Source of the DNA: Musa acuminata AAA Group
Lineage: Eukaryota > Streptophyta > Magnoliopsida > Zingiberales > Musaceae
Reading direction: 5' to 3'
DNA: 64,000 nt
Assembly (NCBI RefSeq): GCF_036884655.1
Contig: NC_088348.1
Span: 22,681,501 to 22,745,500, forward strand
The notes beneath the pieces were generated by a model, which saw nothing but the letters and a program-made list of their open reading frames with translations, was not told the origin of the DNA and did not search any database. A program made the translations under genes and the position numbers. Shown here in pieces: positions 48,013 to 64,000 of the stretch (positions within the stretch are counted from its first letter, which is position 1; each line of letters begins with the position of its first letter).

Positions 48013-48592
48013 CTCTCTGTTTCTCGAGAAACAGAGAGAGGAGCGGTGAGGCGTGGGGAGAAGAAGAGAGGAAGAAGAGGGAGAAGAGAAGAAGAAGAAG
48101 AAGAAGAGAGGAGGATAGCTGCGGCAAGGCTGCAGCGAGGAGGTGTGTGGCGTTGGGGAGGAAAAGGGAAGAGGAGAAGAAGAGAAGGAGAAGAAGAGGG
48201 AAAAGAGAGGGAAGAGGGAGAGGAGCGAGAGGTGGCAGCAGCTAGGGCTGTAGCACCTCTGTTTCCTGCAGGTGGAAACAGAGGAGAGGTGTGGGGCGTT
48301 CGAAGAGGAGAAGAAGAAGAAGAAGAAGAGGAAGAGGAAGCAGGAGAAGAGGTTGTGATACCTCTGTTTCCTGCAGAGGAAACAGAGGAGAGGGTGCGTG
48401 TGATGCCGAGGAGGAGGAGGGAAGAAGAAGAGGAGAAGAAGAAGAGAAGGGAAAGGAGGAGCTGCGGCTGCGGCTGCGACAATGGAAGCTGCAGTTGGAA
48501 GAGAAGGAGAGGAAGAGATGGTGAGGAAGAAGAGAAGAAGTAGAAGCGGGTGAAGAGGTGGCACCTCTATTTCCTACAGGAGGAAACAGAGG
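48013..48592. repeat. Four palindromes in gypsy 3' LTR
   Basis: A perfect 26-bp palindrome centred on CTCGAG lies at 48013-48038. Stem-loops with CCTCTGTTTCC / GGAAACAGAGG arms lie at 48256-48284, 48361-48388 and 48564-48592 (one arm change). They match the set in the 5' LTR in order and spacing. Confidence 0.88.
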
Positions 48593-48740
48593 AAAGGAGG
48601 TGCTGTTCGTCGGGGAGAAGAAGGGGAGGAAGGAGAAGAAGAGAAGAAGAAGAAAGGAAGGAGAAGAGGAGAAGGGAAAGAAGTAGCGGCGGCTGCGGCT
48701 GTGGCAGCTGCAGCTGTGGCAGGGAAAGAGGAAGAGGAAG

Positions 48741-49146
48741 TGTTAGTTTGGCAAGTCCCATAGTCCCACATCGGGAAAATCAGACTTGTTGTCACGTCTT
48801 GGAACTATAAATAAGGGCCTGAGCTTTGATGTTAGACACACCACAAGAAGTACAACAGGCATCACAAGAAAACCTGCTTATGGTTTGAAGTCTTCTTGTT
48901 TAGGAAGCTGAAGGTGTTTTATGGCCTAGGAACATTTCCTAAGGCATTTGTAAGTGTCCCTCTTTTATAATAGTAATTTGCTCCTCTTTCTTCCGTGGTT
49001 GTAGGTCAAAGTCATTTGACCGAACCACGTATATCTGGTGTTCTGGTGTTTTGTTTGTTCTTGTCGCTTTTATTATTTCCGCTTTATTGTCTTTGTTGTG
49101 TTGCCAAAATTACCCTTTGGTAAATATCCTGGGGCTAGCTCTAACA
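48741..49146 (+). repeat. Copia 5' LTR (406 bp)
   Basis: Begins TGTTAGTTTGG and ends AGCTCTAACA. Contains a TATA box (ACTATAAATAAGG, about 48803-48815). Differs from the 3' LTR at three sites (C/T near 48818, A/G near 48854, T/A near 48999). Confidence 0.95.
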
Positions 49147-49149
49147 AAC

Positions 49150-49162
49150 TGGTATCAGAGCC
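49150..49162 (+). other. Primer-binding site of the nested copia
   Basis: TGGTATCAGAGCC lies three bases after the LTR end and is complementary to initiator tRNA-Met. Confidence 0.9.
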
Positions 49163-49186
49163 TGGTTTTGGGATCTTTTGGCAACG

Positions 49187-51874
49187 ATGACAATAACAAA
49201 GATTGTTGTCGAGAAATTCGACAGAAATGTCAACTTCGGCATGTGGCAACTCAAGATGGAGGCCATTCTGGTTCAAGACGGAGTTGATTTGGCACTTCAG
49301 GGTGCTGAGAACATTCCAGATGGTACGTCAAAGGAAGATCTTGCGGGTATGGATAAGAAGGCCCGATCCAGCATCATTCTAAACCTCTCTGACGAGGTTT
49401 TACGGGAGGTAGCTACGGAGACTACGGCTAAGAGCATGTGGGACAAACTTAAAGCCTTGTACATGAAGAGGACAGTGGAGAATCGTCTCTACTTGAAGCA
49501 GAGTCTGTATATGCTTCGGATGACTGAAGGTACATCTATACTCTCGCATCTTGATAAGTTTGATTCTTTGGTTATGGATTTGGAGAATATAGATGCAAAA
49601 ATTGATGATGAGGATAAGGCTTTGTTGCTCTTGTGTTCTCTTCCCCAATCTTTTAAGCATTTCTGTGATACTTTGATTTATGGAAAAGAAACAGTTTCGT
49701 ATCAGGAAATTAAATCTGCACTAAAATCTAAGGAGCAAATAGACAGAGATATCACTGGGGAAAGTAGAGGAAATCAGGCTGAGGGTCTGGTTGTCAGGGA
49801 TAAAATGGATAAAAGAGAATTTGACAGTAGTAGATCTAAATCTAGATCTAAATCCAGACATAGAAATTTGGAATGCAGATATTGTCATAAAATGGGGCAC
49901 ATTAAATCTGATTGCTTTAAATTGAAAAATAAATTAAAGCAAAAGGAAAATTTTGTTGAAAAAACTACTGAATCCGCTGAAGTTAGTGTAGCAACTGATG
50001 AGAATGTTGGAAATATTTTTTCTACTATTGATGACAGGACGAGGTCTAAAAATGAATGAATTTTAGATTCAGGTTGTTCTTATCACATGTGTCCCAATAG
50101 GGATTTGTTTTCCACATATGAATCTTGTAATGGTGGAATTGTTTTGATGGGCAATAATGCCGCATGTGATGTTGTTGGTAGAGGAACAATCTGAATTAAA
50201 ATGTATGATGGTATTGTGAGGACGCTCACTAATGTTAGACATGTTCCTGATTTGAAAAAGAATCTCATCTCTTTAGGCACCCTAGAGGCCCTTGGGTGTA
50301 AATACACAGCTGAAGGTGGAGTTATGAAAGTTTCTAGAAGTGCTCTTATTGTTATGAAAGCTTGTAGGTCTGGTAGCTTGTATATTATGCAGGGAACTAC
50401 TGTCACAGGTTCGGTTGCAGTTTCGTCATCATCATTGTCTGATTCTGACATCACCAAATTATGGCATATGCGTTTGGGTCATATGAGCGAAAAAGGTTTG
50501 AGCATATTGAGCAAAAGAGGTCTACTTTGCGGACAGAGTACTGGGCCACTGGACTTTTGTGAACATTGCATTTTTGGAAAGCAGAAAAGAGTCAGCTTCA
50601 ATTCTCCGACAGTTCACAAAACGAAAGGTACTCTTGACTATATTCATTCAGACCTTTGGGGTCCAGCTCAAGTTCAGTCTAAGGGTGGTGCCAGGTATAT
50701 GTTGACTTTCATTGATGATTATTCCAGGAAAGTTTGGGTTTATTTTCTAAAGCATAAAAATGATGTTTTTCTAACCTTTAAACAATGGAAGGCTTTGATT
50801 GAGAAGCAAACATGTAAACAGATTAAGCGGCTTCGAACAGATAATGGCATGGAATTTTGTGAAGGTGACTTTGAAGAATTCTGCAAAAATGAAGGAATCG
50901 TTCGGCATCACACTGTTAGGATGACACCTCAGCAAAATGGTGTGGCAGAACGTATGAATAGAACACTCTTGGAGAGAGCGAGGTGTATGATCTCAAATGC
51001 AGGGTTGACAAAAGACTTTTGGGCAGAGGCGATTAATATGGCCTGTTACGTTGTCAACCGCGCTCCTTCTGCAGCACTTAACTTTAAAACTCCAGAGGAA
51101 GTTTGGTCAGATACTCCTGCTGATTATTCTGATTTTAAAATTTTTGGGTGCCCAGCATACATGCATGTAAATGAAGGAAAATTAGAGCCTCGGGCTAAAA
51201 AGTGTATTTTCCTTGGGTATGCTTCTGGGGTGAAAGGATACAGATTATGGTGTCCTGATCCCAAATCCCCAAAATTTATAATCAGTAGAGATGTTACTTT
51301 TGATGAATTATCTATGCTATCTTCTAAAGAGGAATCTACTAGTTGTACAAATAATAGTGCGCAGAAGCAGGTGGAGCTTGAGATTGGTAGTTCAGATTCT
51401 TTTAAGTCGAACTCTTCTACTCAAAGAATGACAGTAGGTGGTCCCGAGTCTACTGATGCAGATGATCCAGAGGAAGAGCAATATTCCATAGCCAAGGATA
51501 GACCACGGAGAAATATTCGACCACCACAAAGGTATGCAAATTTGGTTGCATATGCTTTGTTTGTTGCAGAAGAGACAAGTGAAGTTGGTGAGCCTACTTC
51601 CTACTTAGATGCAGTTTCTTGTGATAATTCCGCTAAGTGGTTGATTGTGATGAATGAAGAAATAGAATCTCTCCATCGGAATAGAACTTGGGGTCTTGTG
51701 AAGCCGTCTTTGGATAAGAAAATTGTTGGATGCAAATGGGATACCATTGCTGAAGGAAAAGTCCTTGTTCAGAAAATTCATACGAAGGACAATCCAGCTG
51801 ATATGTTTACGAAGCCTCTTCCGGTTTACAAGTTCAAGCAGTGCTTGGACTTGGTTGGTGTTCATTGTTGGTGA
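49187..51874 (+). pseudogene. Copia gag-pol with two stops and a reverse transcriptase deletion
   Basis: One frame of 896 codons from ATG 49187 (MTITKIVVEKFDRNVNFGMW), broken by TGA at 50057 and 50192. Gag has the UBN2-type domain and a zinc knuckle CRYCHKMGHIKSDC. The protease active site [10 protein letters not shown] follows the first stop; that stop sits where the family usually has W. The integrase is complete: the HHCC-like region H...H...C...C ([13 protein letters not shown] to CEHCIFGK), then the catalytic D, D and E around HSDLWGP, TDNGMEF and [12 protein letters not shown]. After VGCKW (the start of reverse transcriptase) the frame passes directly into [20 protein letters not shown], the RNase H tail. 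The catalytic core of reverse transcriptase and most of RNase H are gone, with the frame kept. The junction is at about 51740. Confidence 0.92.
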
Positions 51875-51928
51875 TTGCCCGTTGGGGCTTTTGTGAAGAA
51901 GGTGGAGCAAGTTTTGTTGGGACATGCC

Positions 51929-51940
51929 AAGGTGGAGATT
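51929..51940 (+). other. Polypurine tract of the nested copia
   Basis: AAGGTGGAGATT directly precedes the 3' LTR at 51941; AAG(T/G)GGGAGATT is usual for this type. Confidence 0.8.
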
Positions 51941-52346
51941 TGTTAGTTTGGCAAGTCCCATAGTCCCACATCGGGAAAATCAGACTTGTTGTCACGTCTT
52001 GGAACTATAAATAAGGGTCTGAGCTTTGATGTTAGACACACCACAAGAAGTACAGCAGGCATCACAAGAAAACCTGCTTATGGTTTGAAGTCTTCTTGTT
52101 TAGGAAGCTGAAGGTGTTTTATGGCCTAGGAACATTTCCTAAGGCATTTGTAAGTGTCCCTCTTTTATAATAGTAATTTGCTCCTCTTTCTTCCGTGGAT
52201 GTAGGTCAAAGTCATTTGACCGAACCACGTATATCTGGTGTTCTGGTGTTTTGTTTGTTCTTGTCGCTTTTATTATTTCCGCTTTATTGTCTTTGTTGTG
52301 TTGCCAAAATTACCCTTTGGTAAATATCCTGGGGCTAGCTCTAACA
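51941..52346 (+). repeat. Copia 3' LTR (406 bp)
   Basis: Matches the 5' LTR except at three positions. It is followed by the second target duplication, GGAAG (52347-52351), and then the GA-rich gypsy LTR resumes. Confidence 0.95.
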
Positions 52347-53274
52347 GGAAGGAAGAAGGGAAGGAGAGGAAGAAGAGAAGGGGAAGAAGGGGCTGCGGCT
52401 GCGGCGATGGCAGCTGTAGTTGGAAGAGAAGAAGGATAGGAAGATGAGCAAGGGAGGAAGAAGAGGTTGTGGCCGTGGTTGAGGCTGCGACTGCAGCAGT
52501 GCAACTGGGAAAGAAGAGAAGGAAAGGAAGAAGAAGAGAAAGGAAGAAGGGAAGGAGAGGAAGAAGAGAAGGGGAAGAAGGGGCTGCAACTATGGCGATG
52601 GCAGTTGTAGTTGGAAGAGAAGGAGAGGAAGATGAGTAGGGGAGGAAGAAGAGGCTGTGGCCGTGGCTGAGGCTGCGACTGCAGCAGTGCAGCTGGGAAA
52701 GAAGAGAAGGAAAGAAAGAAGAAGAGAAAGGAAAAGGGAAGAAGAGAGGAAGAGGAGAAGGGGAGGCAGCTGTGGCAGTGGCAGCTGCAGCTGGAAGAGA
52801 AGGAGAGGAAATAGAGCAGGGGAGAAAGAAGAGGCTGTAGTTGTGGTGGCTGCGGCCATGGCTGGGACTGCGACTGCGGCAGTTGCAGCTGGGAAAGAAA
52901 AGAAAGGAAAGGGGGAAAAAGGGGCTACAGACAGGATTGCGGCCGCAGCGGTAGCGACTGTGTATGCAGCAGCTGTGTCTACGAAAGAAGGGGAGGAAGA
53001 AGGTAGTGCGATGGAAGGGGCAATGACTATGGCAGTGGCAGCGGCGTGGTTGTGGCAGTTGAGTTTGGGAAAGAAAAAGAAGGAATGAGAGTAAGAGAGA
53101 GTAGGTGACTGTGCCTCGATATTCGGCTCGTGGTGTAGTTGCGAAGAAAGAAAGAAAACAAGTGCACAAAATGAAACAAGGAGGGGACGGAGGAAAAGTA
53201 GAAAAAGGATTCGAACGTGCACCTTCTTCGAATCTTTGGACCAAAACCTTCAAAAGGCAAGTTTCCCGATCGTT

Positions 53275-53420
53275 TCTCCTGTAATTGTTCTAATCTTTTC
53301 TATTGCAAGTGTTCTGATCCTTTATATTGCAAGCTTTCTAATCTTTTCTCTTGCAAGTGTTCCTATCCTTCCTATTGCAAGCTTTCTAATCTTTCCTATT
53401 GCAAGTGTCCTGATCTTTCC
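53275..53420. repeat. 24-bp minisatellite in gypsy 3' LTR
   Basis: Same array as 44067-44212, with TTGCAAG units at 24-bp steps. It differs by single-base changes such as GTGTTCCTATCC for GTGTTTCTATCC. Confidence 0.88.
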
Positions 53421-54379
53421 TTACTATAATTTTATCTCTACATTTGCTTTGAATATAAGGAACTTTGAATTGTTCTAGCCTTGCATTTGACTCTTGTTTA
53501 GACATAACGATTCGAATCTGTGCAACGTCTGAGATTCTGACCTTTTGATACTGAACTGCCTATAAGTCCTGTTGAAAACTTTGATTTATTCAAATCTTAT
53601 TACATTGGAAACTAGACTCGTAGATCTTTCCTTTGATACCTGGATTAAAAGATTTAGAGTCCAAATGTCTGCTCAGTTATCTATTGAATCCGACCCTTTG
53701 GATTATGCTAAGTAATGATTTTGTTTTCTGACCTTTGGTTACTAAATCAATTATAACCCTTTGTTGGAAACTTCGATTTATACGAGACTTGTTTTATCTG
53801 AAAATAAATTAAAATATCTTTCCAATGATATATTTCTGAGTAAATTGGAGCACAATTGATAGTTTGAATTATTTGTTCAATGTGCCTCTTGAATTCTGCC
53901 AGAAATCGAGCTTTGGTCGATTTCACATATTCTGGTTTCATTCCCTTGGAAATTGATTTGTATCTTATTGACTCATAAAGGCACATGTATATTTCGTTAT
54001 TCCACATGTGCTTCCGATATGTCCCAATTTATTGTTCACAATACCCTTTTGTACTCTGGTGTTTGTGGGATTATTTGGACCCTTGCCAGAAATGGTAAAG
54101 GGTATGTGCTTAGAGCCCGCGATGCTCTAGATTATGTTTGGTGGTCATTCAGAAATGGATGGACCATATTATGTTTGGAATCACACTTCACCATCTATCT
54201 GTTTGATATGAAATTCAGAGCCGACCTAGCACTTGGGTAGGGTGAGAGGGCTCGAGTAAGAAAGGGCTACCCGTGGATGGAGTCGAGAACTCATCACGGC
54301 GTGGAGCCACCACTGAGTTAAACCTCACATGCACTATGCTAGGGTACGACGTCTGAGCTTCTGTTTCGTATTCGTTCTT

Positions 54380-54690
54380 TGATATGCTCCGAAATGATTC
54401 ATCTGTTATTGTTATGTTTCGAAATGTTCCATACGCCGTTGATATGCTCCGGAACATTTCATACGCCTTCGATGATCTCTGAAACGTTTCATTTGTTATT
54501 GATATGCTCCGAAACATTTCATTCATTGTTAATATGCTCCGAAATGTTTCATCTATTATTGGCATGCTTCGAAATGTTCCATATGTCGTTGATATGCTCC
54601 GGAACATTTCCTATGCTATTGATATGCTTCAATTACTCTATGCTTCGGAACATCTCGTACGTTATTGATATGCTCCAATTACTCTATGCT
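54380..54690. repeat. 30-bp minisatellite in gypsy 3' LTR
   Basis: Same array as 45171-45540. The degenerate end is shorter here: a segment present around 45430-45500 of the 5' LTR is missing. Confidence 0.88.
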
Positions 54691-55663
54691 CCATTGGTTA
54701 TGAACCAAATATGTTTTGAATGACATGACACATTTGATTTGTATCTAATGAGATGGTATCCTTGAGAATTCTTGTATTCTGCCTTGCATTATGATATCTT
54801 ACTTGTTTGAAACCATTCCTTTTATTCTGAATATGCTTTGTCACTTGCTGAGATGTTTTTAGCTCACTCCGTTGTTATATAAATCTTTCAGGTCAGCTTG
54901 TCACTCTTTGAGATGTTTGAATTGGGCTGAGGCAGTGGAGAGCTATTCAGAATTATGGGCAAGTCTTGTTGGTTATTATGTTATTGTTGTATAAGCATAT
55001 TTTGTATGTAATGAAATGTTGTCGATGAACTGAAATAGATATACTGTGTAAAAGTGTTAGAAGATCTCTCTTATTTGGAATTTCAGAATGTTAAGTCTAG
55101 TTTATGATGATCTGAACTTGTGGTAAATGGTTGGAGTTATGATTGTATAAATTATTTAGCTTGTGGATTTATAAATGTTGTTCATGTTTGTCAAGTTGGC
55201 TTGGGTTGCCATAAATGTGAATTATCGAGTGATGTGATATATGATTATAAACTGTACAGGTTTTATAGATGTGAATTTGATAGAATGTTTTTCAGTGTCC
55301 TCAAATGTGTGTTTGGATCTTGGATGGATTCGTGATGAAAATTTTTAATATTATGGATATTTGAGGGGCGTGATTGGGCTAGAAGGATTGAGCATTATGT
55401 CAAAAAGATTAGATGTTGTGGGAGGTCAACATGCCGATGGATTGAATAATACACCGATCAATATGTCGGAGGTTTGGACAAAGTATTGGATGAACAAATG
55501 ACATATCGAATAACATAGTTTTTATTATTATAATTGTTTAAGTGTCTAATTGAGTTAGTTTTGAAGCGTAACCATGCCAATTTGATTAGGAGCCCATTGA
55601 GCCTATACCAAAGCTGAATTGAGTATGTTGAAATGCTAATTTAATAACCTAAAGTTGGGCTGA

Positions 55664-55830
55664 GCAGTGGTACCGCCCAAGCAAACAATGGTACTGCTAA
55701 AGCACGGGTTCCCATGCTGTCAGGTGGTGGTATTGCTAGATTGTCAAGCGGTAGTATCATCCAAAAAGGTGGTGGTACCATTAGAGTTCTAGTTCCCAAA
55801 CTCTATCCGGCAGTAGTACCGCCAGTACCC
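55664..55830. repeat. Dispersed-repeat fragment with GGTGGTACCGCC-like motifs
   Basis: Six variants of the motif (GGTACCGCC, GGTACTGCT, GGTGGTATTGCT, GGTAGTATCATCC, GGTGGTACCATT, AGTAGTACCGCC) occur within 170 bp at uneven spacing. A TATA-like CTATAAATATC follows at about 55884. A related fragment on the opposite strand lies near 10500-10700. It is probably part of an old LTR element. Confidence 0.45.
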
Positions 55831-56782
55831 TAAAAACCTAAGGATTTATAGTTTTGACTCTATTTTTGAAGTTATTTGAGACCTATAAATATCTCACTCA
55901 TACTTGCTTGAAAGAGCACGAAAACTTATGATTTTAACTGTGTAAACTCTCTAAAAATGTTGAATATTTTTCTTCTTGAGTTTAGAAGTCATTCTAAGGG
56001 AGACATGAGGTTTTCTTGTAAAAGAGAGGTATAAAGGTTCTCTTTTAAGTATGTGAAAATGAGAAAGAGTTGCAATAAGAGTAGTTGATCTTCTCCCATT
56101 GAAAAGAATATCAGTAGTAAAAGTCAATGACCTTGAGGGAGGAGGAATCGAGTGTCGATGTAGGTTGAGACGATCGAACTACTATAAATTTGGTTTGTAT
56201 TTCTCTTTATGTTTTTTTCTTTCTATTATTAACTGATTTAGTTGCCCACAACCCTTACTCTCATTTCAAGTTAAATACAATTTCAATACATATTTTTCGA
56301 TCAAACTTTCAAATCAAAACTTTATCTCGAAAGTACTAATTCACCTACCCTTAGTGTCTTTACGATCCGAACATCCTCGACTACTAATTATGTCCTTATT
56401 TTTCATAACTTTTCAATTATCATTACTTCATACAATTCATTTCATCCTCCATTTTTCTATTTGATTATTTATCTTTTTTTTATTATTTTATATCATAAAC
56501 AATAAAATATGCTCAGATGATTACGAAGAGAATAATAATAATAATAAGGAGAAGAAAAGTGATTCTATGAGGGGCGATGAAATTTTTTATTAGAATTAAG
56601 TGATAAGTTAAAGAATATTTATGTCCATTTACATAGGGATATTTTAAAAATATTAAAAATTCTTAAAATAAGATTACAAATAAAAAAAGAGATTTATATT
56701 TGCAACATAATTTTACTATTTATAACTCCATTTTAAAATTTTTAATAGTTTTCTAAAAATATAAATAGACATAAATACCCTT

Positions 56783-56785
<3 letters not shown>

Positions 56786-56825
<40 letters not shown>
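56786..56825. repeat. (AT)n microsatellite
   Basis: An uninterrupted AT dinucleotide run of about 40 bp in AT-rich spacer. Confidence 0.95.
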
Positions 56826-56828
<3 letters not shown>

Positions 56829-57507
56829 CCTTGCGAGTGTTAAGGGTAGTTAGCAACGAGTGATGAATATCTTCTTCTATGCCCTCGAGTAGCGAGCGAC
56901 ATCCCGGATTTCAATAAATGAAATAAGAAATCGTGAGAATAAGGATTCCAGCGAATGAAATAAGAAACCGTGAGAATAAGGTTATGATTGAGAATTGAGA
57001 AATTATAAATAATAAAATTATATTTTATTATTTTTTAAAAGTATGATCCATAGTAAAAAATTGTTAATAGCAAAATGGGATTGCCGTTCATTAAAAAAAA
57101 AAAAAAGAACAAGTTGCCAATAAGGGGCCTGAAATGTTGACTCTGTCCGCTTTGACCCCTTATTTTAACTACGACCACCAATTTTGACTATCTAGTGATG
57201 GACGACGGTAGGGTACTTGCTGAGTCAGCCCGCACATTTTTCATGGCTCATGTGGTCTGCCATGGGACCCTCGTAAACTTGTCCACTTAACCCCGGTGTT
57301 GACGACAACCGCGCTTCATTGATGCAGTCGATGTTACAGAGGGGCTGAACAAACCTTTACAATTATCACGGTTGAGGCGGTCATTCGCGGACCTGTGGTG
57401 TTGTGATGGGCCCGAAATGGGCCTTCGCACAATTATCTGCTTGCTTCCGTGTTTAAATTCGATCCCTTCGGTCCGAAACCCTCCTCGTTGCGTCCTATCC
57501 GAGAGCG

Positions 57508-64000
<6,493 letters not shown>

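Larger units (their letters stand above)
48741..52346 (+). mobile_element. Young, RT-less Tork/TNT1-type copia element nested in the gypsy LTR
   Basis: LTRs at 48741-49146 and 51941-52346, both 406 bp and differing at only three positions, with a perfect target duplication GGAAG (48736-48740, 52347-52351). Primer-binding site TGGTATCAGAGCC at 49150-49162 and polypurine tract before the 3' LTR. The total of 3606 bp is well below the 4.8-5 kb usual for this type. The interior has gag, protease, integrase and the first residues of reverse transcriptase, then jumps to the last part of RNase H. It is the same family as the solo LTR at 7820-8234. Near-identical LTRs mean a recent insertion, younger than the gypsy host. 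Confidence 0.95.
42267..55375 (+). mobile_element. Ty3/gypsy retrotransposon with giant LTRs, split by a nested copia
   Basis: 5' LTR 42267-46217 (3951 bp), interior 46218-47851 (1634 bp), 3' LTR 47852-55375 (about 3.9 kb once the copia insertion is removed). The LTRs begin TGTAATATCCCTCACTTTT. The 5' LTR ends GGGGCGTGACA and is followed by a primer-binding site. A polypurine tract GGGGGGGAGAG precedes the 3' LTR. Target-site duplication is GGGCC (42262-42266) and GGGCT (55376-55380), one mismatch; the terminal CA of the 3' LTR has become TT. The interior keeps only gag, protease and the start of reverse transcriptase, all with stops, so it cannot move by itself. Long LTRs and a Met-type primer site recall the Del/Tekay lineage, but that is inference. 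Confidence 0.93.
47852..55375 (+). repeat. Gypsy 3' LTR, interrupted by a copia element
   Basis: Two parts: 47852-48740 and 52352-55375. Together (about 3913 bp) they match the 5' LTR in order, with scattered substitutions and small indels. The copia insertion and one copy of its 5-bp target duplication fall in the GA-rich block, at the place matching about 43140 of the 5' LTR. Confidence 0.92.
55381..57507. other. Spacer between gypsy element and release-factor gene
   Basis: No gene is seen. It contains a fragment with several GGTACCGCC-like motifs (55664-55830), a short AAT repeat (about 56532-56547), a pure (AT)n microsatellite (about 56786-56825) and a poly-A run near 57091-57105. The last 150 bp, GC-richer, are the 5' UTR and core promoter of the release-factor gene. 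Confidence 0.55.

Overview
This is a stretch of plant nuclear genome. The genes are intron-rich and spread out, and they alternate with plant LTR retrotransposons. Two of the six genes encode proteins predicted to enter plastids or mitochondria. The GC-rich first exons (NPL4, the kinase, the zinc-finger gene) next to AT-rich introns and spacers resemble commelinid monocots. A banana relative would fit, but that is a guess from composition and protein style, not a proven assignment.

Layout. 1-6978: a decayed Ty1/copia element on the minus strand with two LTRs and the start of a further copy at the window edge. 7820-8234: a solo LTR of a different copia family with an intact target-site duplication. 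12686-17858 (+): NPL4, the CDC48 cofactor, in two exons separated by a 3.9-kb intron. Decayed copies of its last exon lie just downstream. 19087-20247 (-): a secreted PCC13-62-type desiccation-related protein, three exons. 22244-30337 (+): a CDK-like protein kinase of the At1g54610 group, seven exons, with an N-terminal MGC acylation motif and a probable GC-AG first intron. 35104-35415 (+): a CC-type (ROXY) glutaredoxin without introns. 36667-41334 (-): a RanBP2-type zinc-finger protein of the VAR3/OZ organelle family, five exons. 42267-55375: a 13.1-kb Ty3/gypsy element whose LTRs are about 3.9 kb each and whose interior is only 1.6 kb. A younger copia element (48741-52346, same family as the solo LTR) is inserted in its 3' LTR. 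57508 to beyond 63745 (+): chloroplast peptide chain release factor 1 (APG3/PrfA), 14 exons visible, with the 3' end outside the window.

The genes do not form an operon-like unit. Two act in organelle gene expression (VAR3/OZ-like protein, APG3), one in ubiquitin-dependent extraction with CDC48 (NPL4), one in redox control of TGA factors (glutaredoxin), one in phosphorylation at membranes (kinase), and one in the secretory/stress group (PCC13-62). The set NPL4, glutaredoxin, APG3 and desiccation-like protein recalls a block on Arabidopsis chromosome 3, so this may be an old conserved neighbourhood.

I found no convincing new biochemical system. The most unusual material is in the retrotransposons: giant LTRs carrying repeated short palindromes and minisatellites with periods of exactly 24 and 30 bp, and a young copia copy in which the reverse transcriptase is cleanly deleted, fusing integrase in frame to the RNase H tail.
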